Part shown: one piece after another, positions 6,667 through 13,950 of the stretch | How the letters are laid out: the number at the start of each line of letters is the position of its first letter | Position numbering within the stretch: the first letter of the stretch is position 1 | From: Peptostreptococcaceae bacterium oral taxon 113 str. W5053 | GTDB taxonomy: Bacteria; Bacillota; Clostridia; Tissierellales; Peptoniphilaceae | Assembly: GCA_000467935.1 (NCBI GenBank) | Contig: KI259795.1 | Span: forward strand, 1-14,889 | Reading direction: 5' to 3' | DNA length: 14,889 bases | Program-made: the position numbers and the translations under genes | The notes under the pieces: model-generated | What the model saw: only the letters and a program-made list of their open reading frames with translations | Told to the model about the DNA's origin: nothing | The model's database searches: none

Positions 6667-8556
6667 TTAGTAGAGCTTTGCACCGGCAGGAATACGATTA
6701 TTCACCATCAGAAGATTAAGCCTTTCTTCGCCTTCTTCTTCGTGAATGGCGGAGATTAACATACCGCAGGAGTCAATGCCCATCATAGCTCTCGGGGGCA
6801 GATTGATGATGGCGATTAGGGTTTTGCCCAAAAGTTCTTCCGGTGTATAGTATTCCTTAATTCCGGAAAGAATGGTGCGTTCTTTTCCCGAGCCGTCATC
6901 CAGAGTGAATTTCAAAAGTTTCTTCGATTTGGGAACTTCTTCGCAGTTCAGAACTTTTACGGCTCTGAAATCGGATTTTATAAAAGTGTCAAAGTCTACA
7001 AATTCTTCAAAGAGCGGTTCCACTTTGACTTTGGAAAAGTCGATTTTTTCTTCTCCCTCTTTGTTTTCTTTAACCGTTTTTTTACTCATATCCAAGTCCA
7101 CAGGTTTCATGGTCGGGAACAATAAAATATCACGAATAGAATCGTTCCCTGTCAAAAGCATAATCATACGGTCGATACCGATGCCCAATCCTCCTGTGGG
7201 GGGCAACCCGACTTCCAAGGCGTTGACAAAGTCCGTGTCCATCATTTGAGCCTCGTCATCGCCGGCTGCTCTTTGAGCCGCTTGACTTTCAAAACGTTGT
7301 CTTTGATCCTCCGCATCGTTTAATTCACTAAACGCATTGGCATATTCGGTGCAGTTGATAAAGGCTTCAAAACGATGGGTATGTCTTGGATCTTTCGGAT
7401 CTCTTTTAGCCAGGGGACTGACTTCCACCGGATGATGCGTGATAAAGGTGGGTTGTTCCAAATATTCTTCGCAAAGTTCTTCAAACATGGCATCGATGGC
7501 AAAACCCCTTGTCTTTCCCTTTTTGACTTCCACCCCTTTTTCTTCGGCTATAGCTAAAGCTTCTTCATCGGTTTGGATTTGATCGAAGTCGACACCTGCA
7601 AATTCTTTAAGGGCGTCGGTCATGGAAAGTCTTCTCCACGGCGGAGTCAAATCAATGGTTTTACCTTGATATTCGATAACCGTCGTGCCTAAAACTTCTT
7701 GAGCCACAAAGGCGAATAATTGCTCCGTCAAAGCCATCATATCCTCATAGTCGGCATAGGCTTCATAAAGTTCAATAGCGGTGTATTCCGGATTATGGGT
7801 GTGATCCATCCCCTCGTTGCGGAACATTCTGCCCATTTCGTAAACTTTGTCAAAACCGCCCACAATTAGACGTTTTAGATACAGCTCGTTGGCGATACGC
7901 ATGAACATATCGATGTCTAAAGTGTTGTGATGAGTGACAAAGGGTCTGGCATTGGCGCCACCGGCAATGGTATTTAAAATAGGCGTCTCCACTTCCAAAT
8001 ATCCACGCTCATCCAGGAATTTACGTACCGCTTTGATGATTTTAGAGCGGGTGATAAACGTTTCCTTGACTTCCGGATTGACAATTAAATCCACATAGCG
8101 TTGACGATAACGTAAATCCGCATCCTTTAAACCGTGCCATTTTTCCGGCAAAATCTGTAAAGATTTGGATAAGATGACAAAACTTGTGCCTCGTAGGGAA
8201 ATTTCTCCGGCTTGAGTGCGAAAGACTTCGCCTTCCACACCGACAATATCCCCGATATCCAAAAGTTTTAAGTCTTCGTAGTTTTCCCCCAGAAGATCTT
8301 TTTTCATAAATAACTGAATTTGCCCCTCGGCATCCCGCATATCCAAAAAACAAACTTTTCCGTGTCCGCGACGGGCAACGATGCGACCTGCCATACGGAG
8401 AGATTTGCCTTCGTATTCCTCAAAATTTTCTTTGATGGTTTTGGAATAGGTACGATTCTCAAACTTTTCAATACAATGAGGATCTTTCCCGATTTCTTTT
8501 AAAGTGTGAAGCTTCTCCCGTCTGATGACGAGCATCTCGTTTTGATTTTGTTCCAT
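6667..8556 (-). CDS. lysS: Lysyl-tRNA synthetase, class II, with C-terminal tRNA-binding domain
   Basis: It charges tRNA-Lys with lysine in the cytoplasm. The order of domains is an OB-fold anticodon-binding domain (about 50-135) and a class II catalytic core (about 150-485). Motif 1 lies around FLDERGYLEVETPIL (180-194), motif 2 around GRMFRNEGMDHTHNPEYTAIE (starting at 242), and motif 3 is GIGIDRMIMLL (458-468). A charged linker follows (486-518). The last ~111 residues (FDTFIKSDFRAVKVL to the end, with PPRAMMGIDSCGMLISA) form an EMAP-II/Trbp111-type tRNA-binding domain, like the C-terminus of MetRS. Ordinary bacterial LysRS has about 490-505 residues, so this 629-residue form is a fusion. 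The start has GGAGG about 8 bases upstream, and greA ends 12 bases before it, so they form one operon. Confidence 0.96.
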   Translation of the reverse strand: MEQNQNEMLVIRREKLHTLKEIGKDPHCIEKFENRTYSKTIKENFEEYEGKSLRMAGRIVARRGHGKVCFLDMRDAEGQIQLFMKKDLLGENYEDLKLLDIGDIVGVEGEVFRTQAGEISLRGTSFVILSKSLQILPEKWHGLKDADLRYRQRYVDLIVNPEVKETFITRSKIIKAVRKFLDERGYLEVETPILNTIAGGANARPFVTHHNTLDIDMFMRIANELYLKRLIVGGFDKVYEMGRMFRNEGMDHTHNPEYTAIELYEAYADYEDMMALTEQLFAFVAQEVLGTTVIEYQGKTIDLTPPWRRLSMTDALKEFAGVDFDQIQTDEEALAIAEEKGVEVKKGKTRGFAIDAMFEELCEEYLEQPTFITHHPVEVSPLAKRDPKDPRHTHRFEAFINCTEYANAFSELNDAEDQRQRFESQAAQRAAGDDEAQMMDTDFVNALEVGLPPTGGLGIGIDRMIMLLTGNDSIRDILLFPTMKPVDLDMSKKTVKENKEGEEKIDFSKVKVEPLFEEFVDFDTFIKSDFRAVKVLNCEEVPKSKKLLKFTLDDGSGKERTILSGIKEYYTPEELLGKTLIAIINLPPRAMMGIDSCGMLISAIHEEEGEERLNLLMVNNRIPAGAKLY

Positions 8557-8568
8557 GACGGTTCCCTC

Positions 8569-9042
8569 CTATTTGGCAATCTTCATGATTTGATAGTGAA
8601 TCACTCCGCCGGCAATGTGCACTTCCACTTTATTTCCTTTTTTCTTGCCGATAAGAGCTTTTCCCACGGGAGATTCATTGGAAATTTTCCCGTTCATCGG
8701 ATCGGTTTCCGCCGTTCCCACAATGATATATTCCACAATCTCATCTTCATCCAAGTCTTTCAGGCTGACTCTGGAACCGAGACCGATTCGAGTGGTATCC
8801 ACATTGTCTTCGTCAATGATTTTAACATTGCGAATCATATCTTCCAATTTGGCAATGCGTTCTTCCACCTGTGCCTGTTCCAATTTTGCCTGGTCGTATT
8901 CCGCATTTTCCGATAAATCCCCGAAACCTCTGGCAACACGAATTTTGTCAGCCACTTCATTGCGGGTTACGGTGCGTAAATATTCCAATTCATCTTTCTT
9001 TTCTTGTAATCCTTTTTCTGTTAAAAATACTTCTTTGACCAT
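8569..9042 (-). CDS. greA: Transcription elongation factor GreA
   Basis: The protein has 157 residues, the standard length. An N-terminal coiled-coil hairpin (about 1-75) carries the tip motif GDLSENAEYD (41-50), whose acidic residues D42 and E45 reach the RNA polymerase active site and stimulate cleavage of backtracked RNA. A C-terminal FKBP-like domain (about 82-157) follows, including the family pattern ISNESPVGKALIGKKKGN. AAGGAG (complement of 9049-9054) lies 6 bases before the ATG. The gene has its own promoter at 9077-9105 and is followed after 12 bases by lysS; a Gre factor upstream of lysS is a common arrangement in Bacillota. Confidence 0.97.
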   Translation of the reverse strand: MVKEVFLTEKGLQEKKDELEYLRTVTRNEVADKIRVARGFGDLSENAEYDQAKLEQAQVEERIAKLEDMIRNVKIIDEDNVDTTRIGLGSRVSLKDLDEDEIVEYIIVGTAETDPMNGKISNESPVGKALIGKKKGNKVEVHIAGGVIHYQIMKIAK

Positions 9043-9076
9043 CTGATTCTCCTTCAGTCCAATAATTTTATCTATG

Positions 9077-9105
9077 ATTATACGTAATTTCCGAGTTCAC
9101 GTCAA
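9077..9105 (-). promoter_or_regulatory. Promoter of greA-lysS, overlapping the end of dusB
   Basis: On the minus strand, TTGACG (complement of 9100-9105) and TATAAT (complement of 9077-9082) are separated by 17 bases, giving a start near 9070 and a leader of about 28 bases. The -35 box contains the dusB stop codon (9102-9104). Confidence 0.88.
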
Positions 9106-10049
9106 TTTTCCGTGCACAAAAATCTCTGTAGAATATCTTGAATTTCCTCCATATTCAAAGAGGCGTTAATGGCGGAACGTACTTTCCCATTGCCTTCCAA
9201 CCCTTTGAGATACCACGCCGCATGTTTGCGCATTTGCAACAAACCCACTCGTTCGCCCTTGTCTTCCAGAACCATATGATAATGGCGCAAAATGGTGTCG
9301 TAGATTTCCTTCTTTGTAGGAGCTGTGTATGCTCTTCCTTCGATTAACGCTTCCATTTCCGCAAAAATCCAAGGATTGCCCAAAACGCCCCGTCCAATAA
9401 GAATTCCGTCCACGTGACTTTGTTGCATCCTCTCCAAACCCTGCTTGGCAGTAAAAATGTCTCCGTTCCCGTAAACGGGAATGGATAAACTTTCTTTCAG
9501 GCTGGCAATGGCTTCCCAGTCCGCTTTTCCGCTATAGAACATACTGCGTGTTCTCCCATGAAGAGCTACGGCACTTACTCCCGCATCCTCGGCAATCTTA
9601 CCGATTTCCAAAAAGTTTTTTTCTTCCTCGCTCCAACCCAGACGCATTTTAACCGTCACAGGCAAAGGACTCTCTTTGACCATGGTTTTCAACAGCTTCT
9701 CCACCAGTTTAACTTCCCGCATCAAAGCGGAACCGTCTTGATTCTTAACGATTTTCGGTGCGGGACACCCCATATTCAAATCGATAAAAGCAAAGGGTAA
9801 GTCGTCCAGTTCCCCCAACACTTGACCGAAAATTTCCGGTTCATGTCCGAAAAGTTGCAAACCCACCACCTTTTCATCGACATGCCTCTGTAAATAGGCA
9901 GCGGTTTTCGGATCGTGATAAGCAATCCCCTTGACACTGACCATTTCCGTCAATGCTCCTTGGGCTCCCTTCTCAAAACAGATGCGACGAAAGGATTTAT
10001 CCGTCACCCCTGCCAAAGGCGCCATCATCACCTTGGGAAGTTTAAGCAT
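9102..10049 (-). CDS. dusB: tRNA-dihydrouridine synthase B
   Basis: This is an FMN-dependent enzyme that reduces specific uridines in tRNA to dihydrouridine. The 315-residue TIM-barrel protein shows MMAPLAGVTDKSFR (8-21), the catalytic-loop motif NMGCPAPKIVKNQDGSALM with Cys95 as proton donor, VKMRLGW (133-139), LHGRTR (163-168), YGNGDIF (193-199) and DGILIGRGVLGNPWIF (214-229). All the FMN- and tRNA-contact motifs expected for the family are present. It overlaps the end of pyrG by 8 bases (AATGCTTAA). It has no convincing ribosome binding site of its own, so translation probably depends on ribosomes finishing pyrG. The family is secure; the B subtype is inferred from length and from the usual link with greA/lysS. 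Confidence 0.93.
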   Translation of the reverse strand: MLKLPKVMMAPLAGVTDKSFRRICFEKGAQGALTEMVSVKGIAYHDPKTAAYLQRHVDEKVVGLQLFGHEPEIFGQVLGELDDLPFAFIDLNMGCPAPKIVKNQDGSALMREVKLVEKLLKTMVKESPLPVTVKMRLGWSEEEKNFLEIGKIAEDAGVSAVALHGRTRSMFYSGKADWEAIASLKESLSIPVYGNGDIFTAKQGLERMQQSHVDGILIGRGVLGNPWIFAEMEALIEGRAYTAPTKKEIYDTILRHYHMVLEDKGERVGLLQMRKHAAWYLKGLEGNGKVRSAINASLNMEEIQDILQRFLCTEN

Positions 10050-11643
10050 TTTCTTTTGTGGAAGCTAAAACAAAAGCCTTAAACAGGGGGTGTATCCGAT
10101 TGGGGCGAGAATTAAACTCCGGATGAAATTGACAACCCACATGAAAACGACAATCCTTCATCTCTACAATTTCCACCAAATCTTTTTCGTCGTTGATGCC
10201 GCTGAAAATCATGCCTTCCTTAGCCAAGTCCTCTCTATACATATTGTTCAGTTCATAACGATGGCGATGACGCTCTACAATTTTTTTCTTTCCATAGGCC
10301 TTACCGGCAATCGTTCCCTCTTTTAAAGAGCATTCCCAATTGCCCAGTCGAAGAGTACCTCCGATATTGGTCAAATTCGCTTTATCCGGCATCATGGTAA
10401 TAATCGGATGCGCGGTGTCGGGTAATACTTCCGTGCTGTGTGCGTCCTTCATCCCCGCTTTATGTCTGGCTACATCTACAACCAACATCTGCATCCCCAG
10501 ACAAATTCCGAAATAGGGAACATCGTGCTCACGGCAATATTTACTGGTCAAAATCATTCCTTCCAAGCCTCGGGAACCGAAGCCGCCCGGCACCAAAACG
10601 CCGTCTAAGCCTTTGAGCTTGTCACAAACCGTTTCTTCGGTAAGTTCTGCGGAATAAATCCATCTTAAATTTACTTTATAACCTGCATCATAAGCCGCAT
10701 CCACCAAAGCGTTCGCCACACTCAGATAAGCATCATGAAGTTGTACATATTTTCCAACCAAACCGATTGTGATAAGCTTTTGCGCCGATTTAAAACGAGT
10801 AACCATATCCTTCCAGGTATCTTTTTCCGGTTTGGGAAGATCCAAATCCAATTTGTGCAAAATATAATCATCCAAACCTTGTCTGCGAAAAGACAAAGGC
10901 ACCTCGTAAATCAATTCCACATTTTCCGATTGAACAATGGCTTCCACAGGCACATCACAAAACAGACTGATTTTTTTCTTAATATCCATGGTAATTACTT
11001 CATCGCTGCGCAAAATAAAAATATCGGGTTTAATCCCCAAACTCATCAGCTCTTTGTACGAGTGTTGGGTAGGTTTGGTTTTTAATTCATTACTGCCCGG
11101 AACGGTAGGAACCAAAGTAGTATGCACAAAAAGGACATCTTCTTTTTTGTTTTCCGCATGGATTTGACGAATCGCTTCCAAAAACGGTAACGATTCAATA
11201 TCCCCCACCGTCCCGCCGATTTCCGTAATCACCACATCGGCATTACTCTCTTTAGCTACAGTGTAAACCTTGGATTTGATTTCATCCGTAATATGGGGAA
11301 TCACCTGAATCGTAGTCCCTCCATAGACACCCTGTCGTTCCTTGTCGATAACGGAAAAATAAACTTTTCCCGAAGTAATACTGGAATTTTTCGTCAGCTC
11401 TTCATCGATAAAGCGCTCATAATGCCCCAAATCCAAATCCGTTTCCCCTCCATCCACGGTAACAAAAACCTCACCGTGCTGATAAGGACTCATCGTTCCC
11501 GGATCAATATTGATATAGGGGTCAAATTTTTGCATAAAAACCTTTAAGCCGCGATCCTTCAACATTCTTCCAATGCTTGCACAACTGATTCCTTTACCGA
11601 TGCCGGAAACTACGCCTCCGGTGACGAAAATATACTTTGTCAT
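10042..11643 (-). CDS. pyrG: CTP synthase
   Basis: It makes CTP from UTP, ATP and glutamine, the last step of pyrimidine nucleotide synthesis. The protein has 533 residues. The N-terminal amidoligase domain (1 to about 270) has the P-loop GGVVSGIGKGISCASIG (9-25), the region KFDPYINIDPGTMSPYQHGE (39-58) and EIGGTVGDIES. The C-terminal class I glutamine amidotransferase domain (about 290-533) has the nucleophile in GICLGMQM (Cys381) and His507/Glu509 in CQFHPEF. An upstream in-frame ATG would add 7 residues. The ATG at 11641-11643 is chosen because it matches the conserved MTKYIFVTGG start and follows an AAGGAAGG element (complement of 11649-11656). A promoter and possible attenuator precede it; dusB is coupled downstream. 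Confidence 0.97.
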   Translation of the reverse strand: MTKYIFVTGGVVSGIGKGISCASIGRMLKDRGLKVFMQKFDPYINIDPGTMSPYQHGEVFVTVDGGETDLDLGHYERFIDEELTKNSSITSGKVYFSVIDKERQGVYGGTTIQVIPHITDEIKSKVYTVAKESNADVVITEIGGTVGDIESLPFLEAIRQIHAENKKEDVLFVHTTLVPTVPGSNELKTKPTQHSYKELMSLGIKPDIFILRSDEVITMDIKKKISLFCDVPVEAIVQSENVELIYEVPLSFRRQGLDDYILHKLDLDLPKPEKDTWKDMVTRFKSAQKLITIGLVGKYVQLHDAYLSVANALVDAAYDAGYKVNLRWIYSAELTEETVCDKLKGLDGVLVPGGFGSRGLEGMILTSKYCREHDVPYFGICLGMQMLVVDVARHKAGMKDAHSTEVLPDTAHPIITMMPDKANLTNIGGTLRLGNWECSLKEGTIAGKAYGKKKIVERHRHRYELNNMYREDLAKEGMIFSGINDEKDLVEIVEMKDCRFHVGCQFHPEFNSRPNRIHPLFKAFVLASTKENA

Positions 11644-11677
11644 GATGCCCTTCCTTTCATCCACTACTTACACAAAT

Positions 11678-11711
11678 AAAAAATTGGTCTTTTCATAAAG
11701 ATAACACCAAT
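11678..11711 (-). terminator. Terminator-like hairpin in the pyrG leader (possible attenuator)
   Basis: On the minus strand ATTGGT (complement of 11706-11711) pairs with ACCAAT (complement of 11683-11688). An inner CTTT/AAAG stem has a 4-base loop and a 5-base bulge on the 5' side. It is followed by a U-tract (T run complement of 11678-11683, then ATTT). It lies between the promoter and the start codon, 85 bases into the transcript. It would be a moderate terminator at best. Its position fits transcription attenuation, as known for pyrG in Bacillus. Confidence 0.55.
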
Positions 11712-11768
11712 CCATTTTTTACATATGAAACCGTATCGGTTCAGCCCCGATAAATAGTGTTTTTTTTT

Positions 11769-11797
11769 ATCATAATGGAAAGAAGTCAAAATGTCAA
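11769..11797 (-). promoter_or_regulatory. Promoter of pyrG-dusB
   Basis: On the minus strand, TTGACA (complement of 11792-11797), a 17-base spacer and TATGAT (complement of 11769-11774). The next nine bases are all A (complement of 11760-11768), so transcription is expected to begin at about 11762 with AAAC. Confidence 0.9.
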
Positions 11798-11838
11798 GAA
11801 AAACCGACATTCTCAGCGATTTTCAAGTCTTGTGTTTA

Positions 11839-11890
11839 CAAAGAAACAAAATGAAAATCCGTTCCTTGAAGGTTTCATTCTGTTCCTTTG
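11839..11890 (-). repeat. 18-bp imperfect inverted repeat between the SDR gene and pyrG
   Basis: The arms at 11839-11856 and 11873-11890 pair over 18 positions with a 16-base loop. In minus-strand RNA both non-Watson-Crick positions become G-U pairs, so the stem is complete; in plus-strand RNA they are A/C mismatches. This suggests it works in the leftward transcript, perhaps ending the SDR operon or protecting its 3' end. There is no clean U-tract after it, so I do not call it a standard terminator. Confidence 0.45.
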
Positions 11891-11927
11891 TTTTACCGAA
11901 CGTATACAAACTGTTCCAATTCAGATG

Positions 11928-12728
11928 TCATATCCGACTATTATCCGGATAGCCGTATTGTCGTATGCTTTCTTTCATAATAAAATACAACAATAGTTTC
12001 CATGGCATCAGTTTTGTAAGAATCGCCGCAAAACACATTGACTTGGATGTATACGAGACCGCCTTTCCTCTTTTGACATCTTTCAACGCCTTGCTTACAA
12101 CCCGATTAACGTTCATCAGATTCCCCTTTTCGATTTGTTTTCGCATTCTTGTATCATTTCCACATGCCGTTTCGTAAAACGCGGTGCGTACGGGTCCCGG
12201 ACAAACGGCAGTCACTGTAATTCCGCGATTCTTAAGCTGAACATTCATCGCCCGCGACAGATAAAGCACATAAACCTTGGAGGCGGCATAGACTGCAAAA
12301 CGAGGTTGAGGCATAAAAGCCGCCCCGGAAGACATCTGGATGATTTTGGAACCCTTGTCCAAATAGGGCAGAACTATAAAACTCATTGCAGTCAAAGCTC
12401 TACAATTAACATCTATCATTCTGAGTTGAGCTGCCGTTTCCAAATTCTCCAACCAATCAATTAAACCATATCCGGCACAGTTAATAAGGTATGTAATTAC
12501 CGGTTTTTCCCTCTTCAAAGCTTCTTCCATCGACTTCAAATCTTCCGGTTTTGCAAGATCAATCACAAACTGCCTGGATGGAGTCTTGAGTTTTTCCCCA
12601 ATCTCCTGCAATCCCTCCCTGTCACAATCTATCAACCACAATTCATCCGTTTCCATAGGATCGTCAAGTGTAACGGCAAACGCTCTTCCTATTCCGGAAG
12701 CCGCCCCGGTTATCACTATACTTTTCAT
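11928..12728 (-). CDS. Short-chain dehydrogenase/reductase (SDR), last gene of the operon
   Basis: The protein has 266 residues with the classical SDR plan. The nucleotide-binding motif is TGAASGIG (7-14), and NCAG (83-86) is the NNAG equivalent. Catalytic residues are Ser134 (QMSSG), Tyr147 and Lys151 (YAASK), followed by VTAVCPGPV (172-180). Asp34 at the end of the second beta-strand hints at NAD(H) rather than NADP(H), but this is weak. The C-terminal ~35 residues (ILTKLMPWKLLLYFIMKES) are hydrophobic, as in membrane-associated or lipid-active SDRs. The ATG overlaps the stop of the SRPBCC gene by 4 bases. It is similar in plan and motif positions to the SDR at 13951-14712, so the two are probably paralogues. 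The substrate is unknown. Confidence 0.9.
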   Translation of the reverse strand: MKSIVITGAASGIGRAFAVTLDDPMETDELWLIDCDREGLQEIGEKLKTPSRQFVIDLAKPEDLKSMEEALKREKPVITYLINCAGYGLIDWLENLETAAQLRMIDVNCRALTAMSFIVLPYLDKGSKIIQMSSGAAFMPQPRFAVYAASKVYVLYLSRAMNVQLKNRGITVTAVCPGPVRTAFYETACGNDTRMRKQIEKGNLMNVNRVVSKALKDVKRGKAVSYTSKSMCFAAILTKLMPWKLLLYFIMKESIRQYGYPDNSRI

Positions 12729-13249
12729 TCATCAGCGCCTTTCTTAAGTTGTTCAATCGGAATTCGTTTCGGATATTTCCCGTGAACTAAAATATCTGCC
12801 AACAAGTTATTGTCGAGAATCATATCTTCACGCACCAAATTCCAATTGGCTTTTTTTCGTGCAATCACCTTAAAAACCAAAAAATTTAAAATCGGTCCGA
12901 TAATTGGAGTCCTCATTCCGAACTCTTCGGTATGGCTGAAACAACATCCCTCTTCCGTCCGTCTGCCTTCAAAAATAATCACTGCAAATTTCTGATCGGA
13001 AAGAAATACATAGCGAAAATGATCTGCACTCTCTTCACTTTCCGTAATCGTCCCCGTAACATCATAATCAATCCCCATCACAATTTCATAAAAACGAACG
13101 CGACTGCCCGGGCTGAGGCTTTGATCATAAAGTTCGCACTCAAGATGATAGGGGCTCCACTTTACAAATTCTTCTTCAAAATTTTCTGCCCATGCCTTCA
13201 ATCTTTCATAAGGTGCCGGGATGTCAATTTTTTCATGAATAATTACCAT
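12725..13249 (-). CDS. SRPBCC (START/polyketide-cyclase-like) family protein
   Basis: The protein has 174 residues. The N-terminus MVIIHEKIDIPAPYERLKAW is the typical first strand and helix of the SRPBCC fold ('I..PA..VW..'). It is followed by the region WSPYHLECELY, the strand segment GSRVRFYEIVMGIDYDVTGTI, and the strand HFRYVFLSDQKFAVIIFEGR. The last long helix is around GPILNFLVFKVIARKKANWNLVREDM, with a basic tail. Members of this fold bind hydrophobic ligands in a deep cavity; some are cyclases, hydrolases or carriers. AGGAGG lies about 8 bases before the ATG. The gene overlaps the TetR gene by 7 bases upstream and the SDR gene by 4 bases downstream. Fold assignment is fairly confident; the ligand and activity are unknown. 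Confidence 0.75.
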   Translation of the reverse strand: MVIIHEKIDIPAPYERLKAWAENFEEEFVKWSPYHLECELYDQSLSPGSRVRFYEIVMGIDYDVTGTITESEESADHFRYVFLSDQKFAVIIFEGRRTEEGCCFSHTEEFGMRTPIIGPILNFLVFKVIARKKANWNLVREDMILDNNLLADILVHGKYPKRIPIEQLKKGADE

Positions 13250-13896
13250 ATATTCTGTTCCTCCTCTTTTCTGTGACGGATACAGCCTTTCAACATATCC
13301 ATCATCATTTTTTCATATTCCGCACGCTTTTCATCCTCCAACTGAAGTGTATTTCCACATAAACGAGCAAAACGATGAATAAACATCGTCAACGACTCGG
13401 GACTTCGATCCGGAAGACCTGTAATCAGCTGTCCGCTCCCCCCTGCCAGAAAACGTGCCATTGCATCAATATCCTCAGAATCTTTCCGATCCGGCTTTAA
13501 ATAAATAATGCATCTTTTCCAAACCTCAATATACCTCATCGTCACTTGTTCCTGCAGATGAAGATAAAATAAATGACTCTCCGGATCCTCCGCATCAATA
13601 GTTCTTCCATTTGACAATACGTCCATAAAGGTTGCAAGAAAATCCTTCAGCATATCCAACGGCTTTTGCTCTTTGAATAAAATCGCGTCAATTCTCTCTA
13701 TATAACGCACAGCCAAACTCTCTATCACTGCACGATATATACTCTCTTTGGAAGAAAAGTAATAGTAAAAAACACTCGGAGAGCTGTCTCCGACCGCACT
13801 TAGAATATCTCTAACCGATGTCCCCTTATACCCCTTTACAAGAAACAGTCGGGATGCCGCATCGATATATTCCGCCCTTCTTGAATGTTCTGTCAT
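13243..13896 (-). CDS. TetR/AcrR-family regulator inside the SDR operon
   Basis: The protein has 217 residues. The N-terminal DNA-binding domain is clear: IDAASRLFLVKGYKGTSVRD, helix-turn-helix about 27-46, then SVFYYYFSSKESIYRAVIES (41-60). The ligand domain follows (about 65-200). The gene is second in the operon, 54 bases after the first SDR gene, and overlaps the SRPBCC gene by 7 bases, so it is made together with the enzymes. It probably binds the paired 19-bp sites around the operon promoter and represses its own operon until the substrate or product binds. Its ribosome binding site is weak (AAGGGG lies rather far upstream), which would keep repressor levels low. No other binding site near the gene was seen. 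Confidence 0.9.
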   Translation of the reverse strand: MTEHSRRAEYIDAASRLFLVKGYKGTSVRDILSAVGDSSPSVFYYYFSSKESIYRAVIESLAVRYIERIDAILFKEQKPLDMLKDFLATFMDVLSNGRTIDAEDPESHLFYLHLQEQVTMRYIEVWKRCIIYLKPDRKDSEDIDAMARFLAGGSGQLITGLPDRSPESLTMFIHRFARLCGNTLQLEDEKRAEYEKMMMDMLKGCIRHRKEEEQNIW

Positions 13897-13950
13897 AATT
13901 CTTTTTATTCCCCTTTACATAAATATGTTTACCCTCTAAAAACAGTCCGT

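Noticed and set aside
8506..9046. Long open frames on the plus strand opposite lysS start and greA
   Set aside because: They are antisense to greA, whose motifs and ribosome binding site are unambiguous; they lack ribosome binding sites and recognisable motifs.
9043..9101. T-box or other riboswitch upstream of greA-lysS
   Set aside because: The predicted leader is only about 28 bases long, too short for a T-box or any known riboswitch.
10735..11167. Plus-strand open frames opposite pyrG
   Set aside because: Shadows of the conserved pyrG frame with no independent support.
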